A stretch of 64,000 bases of DNA from Paenibacillus sp. MAEPY2 (GCF_000499205.1 NZ_AWUK01000038.1:62001-126000), one strand, 5' to 3'; shown: positions 1 through 9,889, counted from the first letter of the stretch. The notes: generated by a model not told the origin, from the sequence alone. Numbers and translations are program-made.

Positions 1-1
1 T

Positions 2-532
2 GGAACGGGCCTAGGCTCCGGCTTTGTTGAGAACGGCTCTATGGTTAGCGGGAAATGGGGGATTCCTGACACAGGCATGTTATATGCAGAGAAGTACAAG
101 GGAGAAACCGTGGATGAGCTGTTCGGAAGCCGGGGGATTTTGGCTTTGGCGGACAGCCATGATGCTCGAAAGGAGGGGGAAGACGTGTACGATCTGGCCA
201 TAGCCGCAAGACAGGGGGTTTCCTCCGCCAACCTTGTATGGCAGCTTTACGGCCAGCGGCTAGGGGAAATGCTGCGTCCGTATGTGGCAGAGTTTCGCCC
301 CGCGCGTCTGATTCTGGGCGGACAAATTGCGGGCGCCAATGATTTGTTTGGCGAGGCGCTTTCAGAAGCGCTCTTGCCCGAGGTGATTCTTCTGCATCAT
401 GAGAAGCAAATGCAGGAGCACGTGTTTCAAGGGATTTTCCAGCTCGTAAAAAATACCTATTCGACCAACAAAGGAGAAAATAAATATGACGCTCGAACAA
501 CAAATCAAGCAAGCCGCCATCCCGACGCTTGA
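2..532 (+). CDS. ROK-family kinase/regulator, C-terminal part (cut by window start)
   Basis: The frame is open from base 2 and reads GTGLGSGF, the glycine-rich phosphate-binding turn of ROK sugar kinases, so the N-terminal half lies outside the window. The C-terminal part has the ROK-like stretch RLILGGQIAGANDLF. ROK proteins phosphorylate hexoses or act as sugar-responsive repressors in the cytoplasm. The usual CxCGxxGC zinc motif of many ROK proteins is absent where it would follow the glycine turn. The reading frame runs 47 bases into the next gene, which implies one operon with the GH38-like enzyme and a role in mannoside or glycan use. The exact substrate cannot be told. Confidence 0.75.
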   Translation, partial: GTGLGSGFVENGSMVSGKWGIPDTGMLYAEKYKGETVDELFGSRGILALADSHDARKEGEDVYDLAIAARQGVSSANLVWQLYGQRLGEMLRPYVAEFRPARLILGGQIAGANDLFGEALSEALLPEVILLHHEKQMQEHVFQGIFQLVKNTYSTNKGENKYDARTTNQASRHPDA

Positions 533-3002
533 ACGAAAATGGAAAATATACGTCATTCACCATTCTCATACAGACCTTGGTTATACCGACAGGCAGGAAA
601 AGATTGAACAATATCATGTCGACTTTATCCGTCAGGCGCTGCGTATTGTTAATAATGCTCATAACGGCGTAAAGCCCGATTGGAAAGGGTTCCGCTGGAC
701 CTGTGAGACCTTCTGGGCCGTGGAACAATTCCTGAAGCAGGCCGGGGACGAGGAAAAAACTGCATTTGCCGATGCCGTGCGGCGCGGCGATATCGAGCTG
801 TCCGGCACGTATCTGAATATGACTGAGCTTCCCGACCTGCAGTTGCTGAACAAAATACACAGCAAGGCTCAGACATATGCCGGCTCGATCGGTCACCAAA
901 TAGACAGCGCGATGACAGCAGATATCAATGGCTACAGCTGGGGATATGCCGACAGCCTGCTGGATAACGGAATCCAGCATTTATTCAGCTGTATACATAC
1001 CCATCATGGCATGTATGCGCTGGGCCGCAAGCAATCTCCGTTCTGGTGGGAGGCCCCAAGCGGGGAACGCCTGCTGGTCTGGAATGGAGATCACTACATG
1101 CTTGGCAACGAACTCGGCTTCTGCCCTGGTGCGCTGGGCAAATACATGATTCGTGATGAATTCAACCATAGACTTGTTGAACCGGCAAATATTCACGATC
1201 AAATCGCCAATACTCGCATCCATCGATATTTAGCCCAGCTTGAGGCGGAGCAGTATCCGTATGATTTTGTGCCGGTAATGCTGTCCGGACTGCCTACAGA
1301 CAATGGATCGCCCAACAGCGCAATCATGGAATGGATCGAGGCGTGGAATCAGCAAAACGGTGAGAGAATTATCGTAGAGATGAGCACATTGAGCGGCTTT
1401 TTTGCCCGGCTGAAGGAGGAAGGAACAGATAGCTTACCGGTTCATAAAGGGGATTGGCCGGACTGGTGGTCGGATGGCGTAAGCTCCACACCGATGCACA
1501 CCCAGATTTACCGGGACGCACAGCGGACACTCCGCAAGGTGGAAAAGCTCGATCCCGAACAAAACAGTGTCAGTCTCCAGGAAATTGAGGCTGTGGAGCA
1601 GGCGCTGGCTCTCTATGCCGAACACACATGGGGTTATCATTCTTCTATTTTTGAACCGTGGCACAAAAATGTTCAGCTGCTAGAGGTCCGCAAGACGGCG
1701 AACGCTGCAGAGGCAAGCAGGCTTGCTTACCGGGCGCTGGATCAGGCGCTGCTGGCCGATAACGCTGCTACCTTGTACCCGGGGCGTCCTTACCGCTTCA
1801 AGGTCACGAACCTGTCCGAGCGAGAGGTTACCGAGTTGGTTGAGCTTAAGCTCGAAGGCTGGGAACCGGATGAACTGTTGAACGGAGTGGAGGTGATCCG
1901 GGAGGACACGGGAGAGGTTCTGATCAAGCAGTCCACCCACGCGCAGACGATTATTGCGGAGCTTAAACTTCAAGGGATGGAGAGCTGCATACTGATCTTG
2001 CGCCCGCTGCAGTCAGCACAGCAGGGGTCTTCTTCCTTGACGTCAACTTCCAATTCGAAGCTGATCGGCGCTGATCAGGTGTACGACATGGAGGATATGT
2101 ATACCTTAACACCGGGCGGGCTGCAAGGGCCGATCTCCGTTTTTCAAAACGGGCTGGAGTCGCCTTTTGTACGCTTGACTTGGTCCAAAGAACGCGGCAT
2201 CGTGTCGTGGATTGATAAGGAGACAGGCCGCGATCTGCTGCAAGCGGATGATCTGTATGGGGCGTTCACACCCATCTATGAGGTGACAAATCCGTCGAAC
2301 CCTTTGGATGCTTCTCAGGTATGGAGTGTCCGTTCAAAAATGGGACGCAACCGTAAGGGGATAAACGTGGAGCGTTCGGTCGGTCAGCTCATCTCTGTCC
2401 GCGCGGTAGATAACGGACCGCTGTATGCTACTGTTGAGCTTGGTTATCAGCTAAAAGGCATCGCCTATTTTTCACTGTTCCTGCGGATATATACCCGTCA
2501 AAACAGAATGGACATTTCGGCACGGTTCCATAAAGAAAGTGTTTGGAATCCGGAGAACGTATATCTGGCTCTGCCGTTCACCCCGGGAGGAAGTGGGCCG
2601 GTTACCCTGTTTGCCGATAAGCCGGGAGGCCTCGTTCGCCCCTGGAAGGATCAGATTCCGGGAACCTGCCTGGATTATTCCTCCGTGCAGGCGGGCATCG
2701 CCTGGCAGGATAACGAGCGCAGCTTGCTGCTTGCCGTACCGGACACGCCGCTTGTTCAATGGGGAACACTGGATTACGGGCCTAGAAAGGTCCACACCCA
2801 GCAAGCATCTGATGCCCAACCGGAAGCGTATGCCTGGCTGATGACGAATTACTGGGAAACGAATTTCAAAGCGACCTTGGGCGGATTCTATGAGTTTCAA
2901 TATCATATATCGGCTGGCGGCAGACTTTCGGCTGAAGACATGGCAGCCGCTTTACAAGCACTGAACGAGCCGTTTGTAGTTGCCCGGGTTAATGAACAAT
3001 AA
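486..3002 (+). CDS. Glycoside hydrolase family 38-like (alpha-mannosidase-related) protein
   Basis: An 838-aa cytoplasmic protein with no signal peptide. HSHTDLGYT at residues 26-34 matches the zinc-binding HxHxD motif of GH38 (His28 and Asp30 as ligands). TADINGYSW near residue 145 supplies an aspartate where the GH38 nucleophile lies. EHTWGYH near residue 380 fits the late His region, although the classical GH38 signature there is different. The N-terminal catalytic domain is followed by a long beta-rich C-terminal half. The family hydrolyses alpha-mannosides with retention; this divergent branch could have another glycoside as substrate. It is preceded by AAAGGAG and overlaps the upstream ROK gene, suggesting translational coupling. 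Confidence 0.8.
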   Translation: MTLEQQIKQAAIPTLERKWKIYVIHHSHTDLGYTDRQEKIEQYHVDFIRQALRIVNNAHNGVKPDWKGFRWTCETFWAVEQFLKQAGDEEKTAFADAVRRGDIELSGTYLNMTELPDLQLLNKIHSKAQTYAGSIGHQIDSAMTADINGYSWGYADSLLDNGIQHLFSCIHTHHGMYALGRKQSPFWWEAPSGERLLVWNGDHYMLGNELGFCPGALGKYMIRDEFNHRLVEPANIHDQIANTRIHRYLAQLEAEQYPYDFVPVMLSGLPTDNGSPNSAIMEWIEAWNQQNGERIIVEMSTLSGFFARLKEEGTDSLPVHKGDWPDWWSDGVSSTPMHTQIYRDAQRTLRKVEKLDPEQNSVSLQEIEAVEQALALYAEHTWGYHSSIFEPWHKNVQLLEVRKTANAAEASRLAYRALDQALLADNAATLYPGRPYRFKVTNLSEREVTELVELKLEGWEPDELLNGVEVIREDTGEVLIKQSTHAQTIIAELKLQGMESCILILRPLQSAQQGSSSLTSTSNSKLIGADQVYDMEDMYTLTPGGLQGPISVFQNGLESPFVRLTWSKERGIVSWIDKETGRDLLQADDLYGAFTPIYEVTNPSNPLDASQVWSVRSKMGRNRKGINVERSVGQLISVRAVDNGPLYATVELGYQLKGIAYFSLFLRIYTRQNRMDISARFHKESVWNPENVYLALPFTPGGSGPVTLFADKPGGLVRPWKDQIPGTCLDYSSVQAGIAWQDNERSLLLAVPDTPLVQWGTLDYGPRKVHTQQASDAQPEAYAWLMTNYWETNFKATLGGFYEFQYHISAGGRLSAEDMAAALQALNEPFVVARVNEQ

Positions 3003-3037
3003 ACCGAATAGTAAAGGCTCTTCTTATAGTCAATAAA

Positions 3038-3081
3038 CCAACAACCAGCAGGCCTCCACATGGAGGCTTGCTGGTTGTTGG
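3038..3081. terminator. Long inverted repeat between convergent genes
   Basis: Two arms of about 21 bases (CCAACAACCAGCAGGCC... and its complement ending TGCTGGTTGTTGG) with one small mismatch region sit between the GH38-like gene and the convergent secreted-protein gene. There is no T-run on either side, so it may act as a transcription barrier or RNA 3' end rather than a simple intrinsic terminator. Confidence 0.6.
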
Positions 3082-3158
3082 CGTCCGGTCATTCTGTAGC
3101 GTATGGAGATTTCCGGCTTTGCTTACTGATGTAGGAGAAGGGAAATGTATCTCTATGT

Positions 3159-3911
3159 TTACTCTTGATTAGCTTCCAGTTCGACAATTTGTTCCTTGTA
3201 TTGCTTCAACAGCTCGGCAAGAGAAGTTTTGATTGCGGCTGAATCCTTGGCAGATACAGCATTATTCAAGTTAGTCTGAGCTTTGAAGAATGCACTGGCA
3301 GTAGGATCAATACCGCTGATTTGAAACGTTTCTGCATCAGCGATTACCGCGCTTGTTACTCCGGTTGTTTTTTCGTCAAGTTCCACGGTGCTGATGGCTA
3401 CTGCCTCTCCAGGTTTGGCGTTTTCCACTAATTTCTTCAGATCAGCACTACTTGTGGTGATCGAAAAAGACAGGGTGTTCTTGCTTTCGGAATGAGGTAT
3501 TTGTTCGGCTTTTACGGCCTTTACTCCCTCAATCTTCAAAGTCTGCATTTCTTTCATCTCATCTGGTTTGGCGTTCTCGGAAGTTCCCTTCCATTGGTCA
3601 GAGTCTATGTCAACAGCAACCAAACTGGCCAATCCAGCGGACATAGAAGTCTGCGAAAGAAGTTTATTATAATTGGCCAACGTTTTTTCCCATTCGCTTA
3701 CGGTATCTGGTGCGTATTTTTTAGCCAGTTCCACTGGATTAGCCATTGTGAAGGCTGCAATGGAGAATTTCGCTTCTTTCAAGGTAGCGGTTCCGTTTGT
3801 GACAGCATTGGCGTTAGCGTCACTGTCGGCATTCGCGACAACCGGTGCAGAGATCGCAGTGAGCAGCAGGGCGGACAGGGCAACATTTCTGAATTTGAAA
3901 CTGTAGTTCAT
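3159..3911 (-). CDS. Secreted protein of unknown function
   Basis: A 250-aa protein with a clear Sec signal peptide: a short basic N-terminus, a hydrophobic stretch (VALSALLLTAISAPVV) and an ANA-D cleavage site near residue 29. The mature part is Ala/Lys/Glu-rich, soluble and without cysteines. It has two weakly similar segments built around LKKLVENAKPGEAV and LAELLKQYKEQI. I do not recognise a family. It is transcribed divergently from a two-component system, 160 bases away, and has a good AAGGAGTG ribosome site. The position suggests that it is controlled by, or senses for, that system; this is inference. Confidence 0.7.
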   Translation of the reverse strand: MNYSFKFRNVALSALLLTAISAPVVANADSDANANAVTNGTATLKEAKFSIAAFTMANPVELAKKYAPDTVSEWEKTLANYNKLLSQTSMSAGLASLVAVDIDSDQWKGTSENAKPDEMKEMQTLKIEGVKAVKAEQIPHSESKNTLSFSITTSSADLKKLVENAKPGEAVAISTVELDEKTTGVTSAVIADAETFQISGIDPTASAFFKAQTNLNNAVSAKDSAAIKTSLAELLKQYKEQIVELEANQE

Positions 3912-4071
3912 TTCGTAACACTCCTTATGATTTGGTTTGTCTTACAGTTATCAATTTACCGAAGGAGTGTGGCACAATATTGGTGTAATTGTGGAAAAAC
4001 AATGGCAAAGCTCTTTCCTTCCATCTACCTTTGGTATACTCACTATAGAGAAAAGTACTGGAGGTCCGTTC

Positions 4072-4788
4072 ATGAATAACGATTACCTCATCGCGGTTGT
4101 AGACGATGACGAGAATATACGCACACTGATTCAAGCTTATTTGCACAAAGAGAACTATCGGACGATAGGCCTTTCGAATGCGGAGGATGCCTGGTCCTTA
4201 CATAGAATAAGTCCGCCGAGCATGTGGGTGATGGACATTATGCTTCCCGGCATGGATGGTTATGAATTATGCAAACGCATCCGTAATGAAGGAGAGGTTC
4301 CCATTATTATGATCTCGGCAAAGGATAACGAGGTGGACAAGATCCTTGGCCTTGAGCTGGGCAGTGATGATTATCTGGTGAAACCTTTCAGCCCCCGTGA
4401 ACTGGTTGCCCGTATTAAGCGGCAGCTGGAACGCTGGATTAGAATTACCGGAGCGGGAGAAAAAGGGGTTGTAAGCGAGGCTGCGACGCCACGAATTGAT
4501 ACCGGAGAGCTCCAATTAATGTTGGAAGAGAGGCGCGCCATATGGCGCGGGGAAGAAGTGGACCTGACAAGCAAAGAGTTTACCATGCTCAAGGTACTGG
4601 CTGAACATCCGAATCGTGCGTTCACCAGGGACGAGCTGCTCAGCTTTGTCTGGGGGGAAGATTATTTTGGCAGTGACCGTGCCGTAGATCATTTAATTAA
4701 GCGGATTCGCAAAAAGATAGAGGAACTTCCCATCGAGTCCGTGTGGGGACACGGGTATCGAATGCGAACAGATCGGAGTGAAGCTTAA
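4072..4788 (+). CDS. OmpR/PhoB-family response regulator
   Basis: A 238-aa cytoplasmic DNA-binding regulator. The receiver domain (residues 1-115) has the acidic cluster DDDE (11-14), phosphoacceptor Asp55 in MDIMLPGMDGY and Lys104 in LVKPFSP. The C-terminal winged helix (about 140-235) has the typical LTSKEFTMLKVLAEHPNRAF and HLIKRIRKKIE segments. I chose ATG 4072 because a TGGAGG site precedes it and the receiver domain starts at once; a longer upstream open frame has no such support. The stop codon lies next to the start of the histidine kinase, so the pair is translationally coupled. Confidence 0.93.
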   Translation: MNNDYLIAVVDDDENIRTLIQAYLHKENYRTIGLSNAEDAWSLHRISPPSMWVMDIMLPGMDGYELCKRIRNEGEVPIIMISAKDNEVDKILGLELGSDDYLVKPFSPRELVARIKRQLERWIRITGAGEKGVVSEAATPRIDTGELQLMLEERRAIWRGEEVDLTSKEFTMLKVLAEHPNRAFTRDELLSFVWGEDYFGSDRAVDHLIKRIRKKIEELPIESVWGHGYRMRTDRSEA

Positions 4789-4789
4789 T

Positions 4790-6253
4790 ATGAAACTCGT
4801 TCATCAAATTAACCTTGCGTTCGGCTTGTCGCTAGTTCTGATCCTCTCCGTCACGGCCGTTTTACTCCATTATGTGCTGTTGGATCATTTCATTGGGACA
4901 GAGAAAAATGATCTCAAGACGTTAAGTGCCGCCATGTCTGCTTCTATAACTGAAGCGGGTGATTTTGCAATGAGTCCGGTTCTTTCCGCTGGAGCTGTAA
5001 CTCTGCCTAATTCGAATATTGCAGGTATGCAGTCCGTCCAATTGGTAACAGGGGAGGTTGCGAGTGCTTCCACAACACTGATTCCTGCCGATGTTGAAGC
5101 TTTTGTCACCGATTATAACGGCAATGTGTTGTCGGGTACGACTTTGTCTGTGAATGGAATAACCGGAAAGGCAAGTAGCGATACATTGATTGAAGCAGTG
5201 CCTACCAACTTGCAGCAGTATACAGCGGTCACGTCTTCCAGCATCAAGGACCTATGGTCCGGAACGGACGGGCGTTATGTTATGGATGTTAGTCCTATCC
5301 CTCAAGGAACCCTGACCCTGTTGACTCCCATGAGCAAGATCAAAGCCATTGAACAGGCACTTCTGGGTCGGCTCATCTTGGTAATCGTTATCGTTGGAGC
5401 GGTTATGTTCCTGCTGAGTCTATTTATTACGAAAAGGAAGATTCAGCCATTGATGAATCTGAAGCAGGAACTAAAAAAGGTCAAAGAACGTCATTTCACG
5501 GATGTGCAGCTGGTCAGGGCTGGCGGTGAAATTGGGGCTGTCGCACAGACGGTATATGAGATGGCAGGCGAACTGAACAGGTTTAACGAGGTACAGAAGC
5601 AGTTTTTCCAGAATGCGTCTCATGAGCTGAAGACTCCTCTGATGTCCATTGCAGGCTATGCGGAGGGCATCCGGGATGGAATCTTTGAAGGTGATAATGT
5701 TCGTAAAGGGCTGGACGTGATTCTGGGGGAAAGCGGCAGATTAGGGAAGATTGTCACCGAAATGACGCTGCTCGCAAAGCTGGATAGTGAAGAGGATATT
5801 TTCAAATCTTCCGAGGTCAGTCTGAATGAATTGTTGACGGAAACGTCAGAGCGTGTTAATCCACTACTTGTTAAGAAAGGACTTACCCTTCATATCACCT
5901 GCCCGGAGAATCAAGAGCTGTTCATTATGGCTGATCAGGATAAACTGCTGCAGGCACTCCTTAACGTCGTGACGAATGCCGCAAGATACGCCAAAAAAGA
6001 AATTCACATCAATGCAAGCTTGGAAAAAGGAAAGATCACGCTATCCGTCTCGGATGACGGTCCCGGATTTCCACAGGAGCTGCTGCCCACCTTATTCCAC
6101 CGCTTCGTCAAAGGAAAAGACGGGGAGTCCGGACTGGGACTGGCGATTGCCCGGGCTATTGTAGAACGCTGCGGCGGACTGATTCAGGCCACCAACCGTA
6201 AAGAGGGAGGAGCTGTAATCTCGTTCGGCTTTCCTGCTGCTCAACGTGTCTAA
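4790..6253 (+). CDS. Membrane sensor histidine kinase
   Basis: A 487-aa partner of the upstream regulator. TM1 is at about residues 10-32 and TM2 at about 195-217, enclosing an extracytoplasmic sensor region of about 165 residues. A HAMP-like linker, the HisKA box SHELKTPLMSIAGYAEG with the phosphorylated His, and an ATPase domain with N box (NVVTNAARYA), G1 (DDGPGFP) and G2 (GESGLGLAIA) follow. The ATG at 4790 has GGAG 11 bases upstream; an in-frame GTG at 4778 is the alternative and would add four residues and overlap the regulator. The ligand is unknown. Confidence 0.92.
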   Translation: MKLVHQINLAFGLSLVLILSVTAVLLHYVLLDHFIGTEKNDLKTLSAAMSASITEAGDFAMSPVLSAGAVTLPNSNIAGMQSVQLVTGEVASASTTLIPADVEAFVTDYNGNVLSGTTLSVNGITGKASSDTLIEAVPTNLQQYTAVTSSSIKDLWSGTDGRYVMDVSPIPQGTLTLLTPMSKIKAIEQALLGRLILVIVIVGAVMFLLSLFITKRKIQPLMNLKQELKKVKERHFTDVQLVRAGGEIGAVAQTVYEMAGELNRFNEVQKQFFQNASHELKTPLMSIAGYAEGIRDGIFEGDNVRKGLDVILGESGRLGKIVTEMTLLAKLDSEEDIFKSSEVSLNELLTETSERVNPLLVKKGLTLHITCPENQELFIMADQDKLLQALLNVVTNAARYAKKEIHINASLEKGKITLSVSDDGPGFPQELLPTLFHRFVKGKDGESGLGLAIARAIVERCGGLIQATNRKEGGAVISFGFPAAQRV

Positions 6254-6286
6254 AAGAAAAGGGCGGCAATAAGTCCCCTTCTAGTT

Positions 6287-6316
6287 GCTCTCTCTGTATA
6301 CAGGGAGAGCTTTTTT
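6287..6316 (+). terminator. Intrinsic terminator after the two-component operon
   Basis: GCTCTCTCTGTA/TACAGGGAGAGC forms a 12-bp stem with one mismatch, followed directly by TTTTTT. It also separates the operon from the convergent AraC gene. Confidence 0.85.
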
Positions 6317-6378
6317 GAGTTTTGGGTACGGATATGATGGGATGCTGTAGATTTCACCACATGCACGCTTTGAATTCA

Positions 6379-7239
6379 CTATGGTAGCAGCGATTCCTTA
6401 TTCATTGTCGCGTTCTTACGGAAATCAAGCGGGGCTTGATTATAAAATTTTTTGAACTGATGGTAGAAGTGGCTGACGTTCTCAAATCCCGCTTCCAGTG
6501 CAATTTCAAGCACGCGTAACTCAGTGGTAAGCAGCAAGTTCTTGGCTACGTTCAACCGAAGCTGATTAATATACTCTGTTGGTGTCTGATTCAGATATTG
6601 ACGGAAGGCGCGGTTCACATGACCGACGCTTCGACCTGATAATTCATAGAGGGCATGAAGACCATAATTCATGTTCTCTTTCAGCTGCATTTTGGAGATG
6701 GCATGCTCTAACCACAGCGGGAGGACGGGTTCTTCCATCGTTTCCAATGCAAAAAAATGCTGCGTCAAGATTTGAATAATCAGACCTTTTGCATATACAC
6801 GAGCTTTCTTCTTATCAACGGTGGAGAGCATCATGATCCGTTCAAAGCTTCTAATTATCTCGGTCATTTCTAACTGTGATAGCATGGCGATCTGAGGAAA
6901 GGGTGCCTGCAATAGTCCTTGTGCATACTTCTGTTCATTCAAGTAAGCAAAAGCTTCTTCTATTACTGCGGAGCGACAAGGGCTATTCAAGAAACGGCAG
7001 TCCTGAGTGCCTTCCGGCTCATAGCGGTGAATATCGTGCGGTCGAATAAAGACAAGGCAACCCGGCCTCAAATGCTGAGTTGTTCCATTGACAATATGCT
7101 GGCACTGCCCTTCACTTAGAATGAAAAATTCGTAAAAGTCATGGGTGTGCTCGGGTGATACTTTCGATAAGGAATCGACCCAGAATGGATCCACGAGCAA
7201 GTCGGGATGGATGTGAGTTGACGCTGTGTATTTGATCAT
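6379..7239 (-). CDS. AraC-family transcriptional regulator (mannoside locus)
   Basis: A 286-aa protein. The N-terminal half is an AraC cupin-like ligand domain (FILSEGQCQHIVNG, FIRPHDIHRYEP). The C-terminal 100 residues hold two HTH motifs, ending with LEIALEAGFENVSHFYHQFKKFYNQAP, the standard AraC signature. I chose the ATG at 7239 because AGGAG lies 11 bases upstream; the open frame extends further but without a ribosome site. It is divergent from the beta-mannosidase/ABC operon, which it probably activates in response to a mannoside. Target and ligand are inferred from position. Confidence 0.9.
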   Translation of the reverse strand: MIKYTASTHIHPDLLVDPFWVDSLSKVSPEHTHDFYEFFILSEGQCQHIVNGTTQHLRPGCLVFIRPHDIHRYEPEGTQDCRFLNSPCRSAVIEEAFAYLNEQKYAQGLLQAPFPQIAMLSQLEMTEIIRSFERIMMLSTVDKKKARVYAKGLIIQILTQHFFALETMEEPVLPLWLEHAISKMQLKENMNYGLHALYELSGRSVGHVNRAFRQYLNQTPTEYINQLRLNVAKNLLLTTELRVLEIALEAGFENVSHFYHQFKKFYNQAPLDFRKNATMNKESLLP

Positions 7240-7366
7240 GGCTCGAACATCTCCTATTGTTGTTAATGTCAAAATAGCACACGAATTCCGTGAACACAAC
7301 ATAAGAAAGTATGGAGGCCTCTTGATAGAATGAAATAGATTACAAAGACATCAGGAGGTATCACAA

Positions 7367-9832
7367 ATGTTGCTTATCGATCTAAATGGCAGGTGGAAAA
7401 TGAAGAGAGTAGATCATGCCGAATGGATTCCGGCGACGGTTCCTGGCTCGGTCTTTCATGATTTGCTTCAGGCTGGACAAATGGAAGACCCCTATTACCG
7501 CGAGCAAGAGCAGGCTGCACTTGAACTGTGCAATTATGATTATGAGTACATACACTCATTTGAAGTGAACGAAGCGGATCTCAAGCATGACCGGATCATC
7601 CTGTTATGTGAAGGAGTGGATACACTTGGCGAATTAATTCTGAATGGAATGAATATCGGGAATGTAAACAATATGCACAGTACTTATGAAATCGATATTA
7701 CTTCTGTTATCAAACAAGGTGAAAATACCATACACATTATTCTTCGTTCCCCTGTGGAGTATGTGCTGCGTAAACAAGCCGAGCGCCCGTTGATTAACTG
7801 CAGTGATGCGGTGGAAGGGATTTCCCATTTGCGCAAAGCACATTCCATGTTCGGTTGGGATTGGGGTCCACAATTACCTGATTTGGGGATCTGGCGGAAT
7901 ATTTCCATTCAAGGCTACGATCATGCCCGTTTGGATGATGTCTACATTACACAGATGCATAGCGAAGGCAAAGTGACCTTAGATGTTCGCGTAAGGACAT
8001 CCGGTTGGGTCGAAGAAGAGCGGGAGATCCAGGTCTCATTCGATACTCCTTCCGGGGAGACATTGAACGGATTCACGTCTGTCGTGAATGATAGAGATCA
8101 TCATATCTGGATTGAAGTGGAGCATCCCGAGCTATGGTGGCCGAATGGTCTGGGCAAACAGCCATTGTATCATCTGAGCGTTACTCTCATGGAACAAGGT
8201 ATTGAGCTGGATCGTGATGAGAAGCGTATTGGACTGAGAACATTAACCGTCAAGCAAGAGAAGGATCAGTGGGGCGAGTCCTTCGAATTCGAAGTGAACG
8301 GTGTATCCATTTTCTCGATGGGTGCGGACTATATTCCGGAAGATAACATCTTGCCGCGTTGCAATCCAGAACGAACAGAACGATTGATCAAGAGCTGTGC
8401 GGAGGCCCATTTCAATACGATTCGTGTCTGGGGTGGCGGACATTATCCTGAGAATTACTTTTATGATTTATGCGATGAATACGGCTTGATTGTATGGCAG
8501 GATTTGATGTATGCCTGTGGTGTATATGAATTGACCGAGGAATTCAAGGAGTCGATTACAAAAGAGACCATCGACAACATGAAGCGCTTGCGCCATCATG
8601 CCTCGTTAGGCATTTGGTGTGGAAACAATGAGCAGGAGATGGCTTGGGTCGAATGGGACTGGGCAAAGAAAACATCCTTACAGTTACAAGCGGACTATAT
8701 TAAGCAATACGAGGTTTTACTGCCGGCAATTGCGAAGGAATACGATCCGAACACGTTCTACTGGTTAGCTTCGCCTTCGTCCAAAGGCAGCTTTGATGAT
8801 CCGAACGATGAGAATTACGGAGATATGCATTACTGGGATGTATGGCATGGCAAGAAACCTTTTACCGAATTTCGCACTTTGTACCCGCGTTACATGTCCG
8901 AGTTTGGATTGCAATCCTTTCCTAATCACAAGACCATTGAGACGTTTACGTTACCGGAAGACCGCAATATCTTCTCACCAGTTATGGAATCTCATCAGAA
9001 GAATGGTACGGGAAATGAGAAAATTCTGTATTACATCGGAGAGACGTATCGCTTGCCGAAGGATTTCAATTCCCTGTTATATGCTTCGCAGCTCATTCAG
9101 GCTGAAGGAATTTCGTGCGGGGTAGAGCACTGGCGCAGACATCGTGGACGCTGTATGGGCGCATTATACTGGCAATTGAATGATTGCTGGCCTGTTGCGT
9201 CTTGGTCCAGTATCGATTACTTTGGTCGCTGGAAAGCGATGCATTATGCAACCAAACGCTTTTTCGCACCTATCCTTGTATCAGCTCGGGAAGATGGTCC
9301 GAAGGTAGAACTTCACGTATCGAATGAGAGTAGGAGTGATGTGCAAGGAGAGTTGAAATGGAGGCTCATGGATTCGCGTTCCAATGAAATCGTAGCTTCG
9401 TCAAAAGCAATAGCGGTGTCAGCGTTATCCACAGCATTATTCGAACAGCTTGATTTCACTGAGATGCTCGATACAACTGCTAAGAAGCGGAATACGTATT
9501 TACAGTTTTCCTTTGTTGTGGATGGTGAAGTTGTAAGCGAAGGTACGGTGTTATTTGTGAAGCCAAAGCATTTTGGTTTTGTTGACCCTGCAATGGAGAC
9601 CACGATGAAGGAAGAAGAGGATCGTTTTGTAATTACGGTTGATTCAAAAGCCTTCGCGCGGTTTGTGGAGCTGGATTTCAGCGAATTAGACGGTATTTTC
9701 AGCAATAATTATTTTGATATATCAGCAGGTGAGACGAAGACCATTGTTCTGAAGAAGGATGATATTACCAGATCAGCCTCCCTTGAGGAACTGCAATCAC
9801 AGCTAATCGTACGCAGCGTATTTGATTTGTAA
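7367..9832 (+). CDS. Beta-mannosidase (GH2)
   Basis: An 821-aa cytoplasmic enzyme of the length usual for GH2 beta-mannosidases. The N-terminal sugar-binding domain is followed by an immunoglobulin-like domain and a TIM barrel. WCGNNEQEMAW (about residue 420) carries the acid/base Glu of the NE pair and YMSEFGLQSFP (about 510) the nucleophile Glu. It removes terminal beta-1,4-linked mannose from manno-oligosaccharides. CAGGAGGT stands in front of the start. It is the first gene of an operon with two permeases and a binding protein, so it probably hydrolyses oligosaccharides brought in by that importer. Confidence 0.92.
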   Translation: MLLIDLNGRWKMKRVDHAEWIPATVPGSVFHDLLQAGQMEDPYYREQEQAALELCNYDYEYIHSFEVNEADLKHDRIILLCEGVDTLGELILNGMNIGNVNNMHSTYEIDITSVIKQGENTIHIILRSPVEYVLRKQAERPLINCSDAVEGISHLRKAHSMFGWDWGPQLPDLGIWRNISIQGYDHARLDDVYITQMHSEGKVTLDVRVRTSGWVEEEREIQVSFDTPSGETLNGFTSVVNDRDHHIWIEVEHPELWWPNGLGKQPLYHLSVTLMEQGIELDRDEKRIGLRTLTVKQEKDQWGESFEFEVNGVSIFSMGADYIPEDNILPRCNPERTERLIKSCAEAHFNTIRVWGGGHYPENYFYDLCDEYGLIVWQDLMYACGVYELTEEFKESITKETIDNMKRLRHHASLGIWCGNNEQEMAWVEWDWAKKTSLQLQADYIKQYEVLLPAIAKEYDPNTFYWLASPSSKGSFDDPNDENYGDMHYWDVWHGKKPFTEFRTLYPRYMSEFGLQSFPNHKTIETFTLPEDRNIFSPVMESHQKNGTGNEKILYYIGETYRLPKDFNSLLYASQLIQAEGISCGVEHWRRHRGRCMGALYWQLNDCWPVASWSSIDYFGRWKAMHYATKRFFAPILVSAREDGPKVELHVSNESRSDVQGELKWRLMDSRSNEIVASSKAIAVSALSTALFEQLDFTEMLDTTAKKRNTYLQFSFVVDGEVVSEGTVLFVKPKHFGFVDPAMETTMKEEEDRFVITVDSKAFARFVELDFSELDGIFSNNYFDISAGETKTIVLKKDDITRSASLEELQSQLIVRSVFDL

Positions 9833-9889
9833 GCTGTTTTATGTTACCGCTTTCAATTTGATCTCCATAATGATGGCAGAGGTGGTTAA

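Noticed and set aside
45..980. 311-codon open frame on the minus strand over the ROK/GH38 genes
   Set aside because: It lies opposite two well-supported coding regions, has no ribosome site and its composition is that of an antisense shadow.
3492..4079. 195-codon plus-strand frame opposite the secreted protein
   Set aside because: Antisense to a gene with a signal peptide and ribosome site; composition not protein-like.
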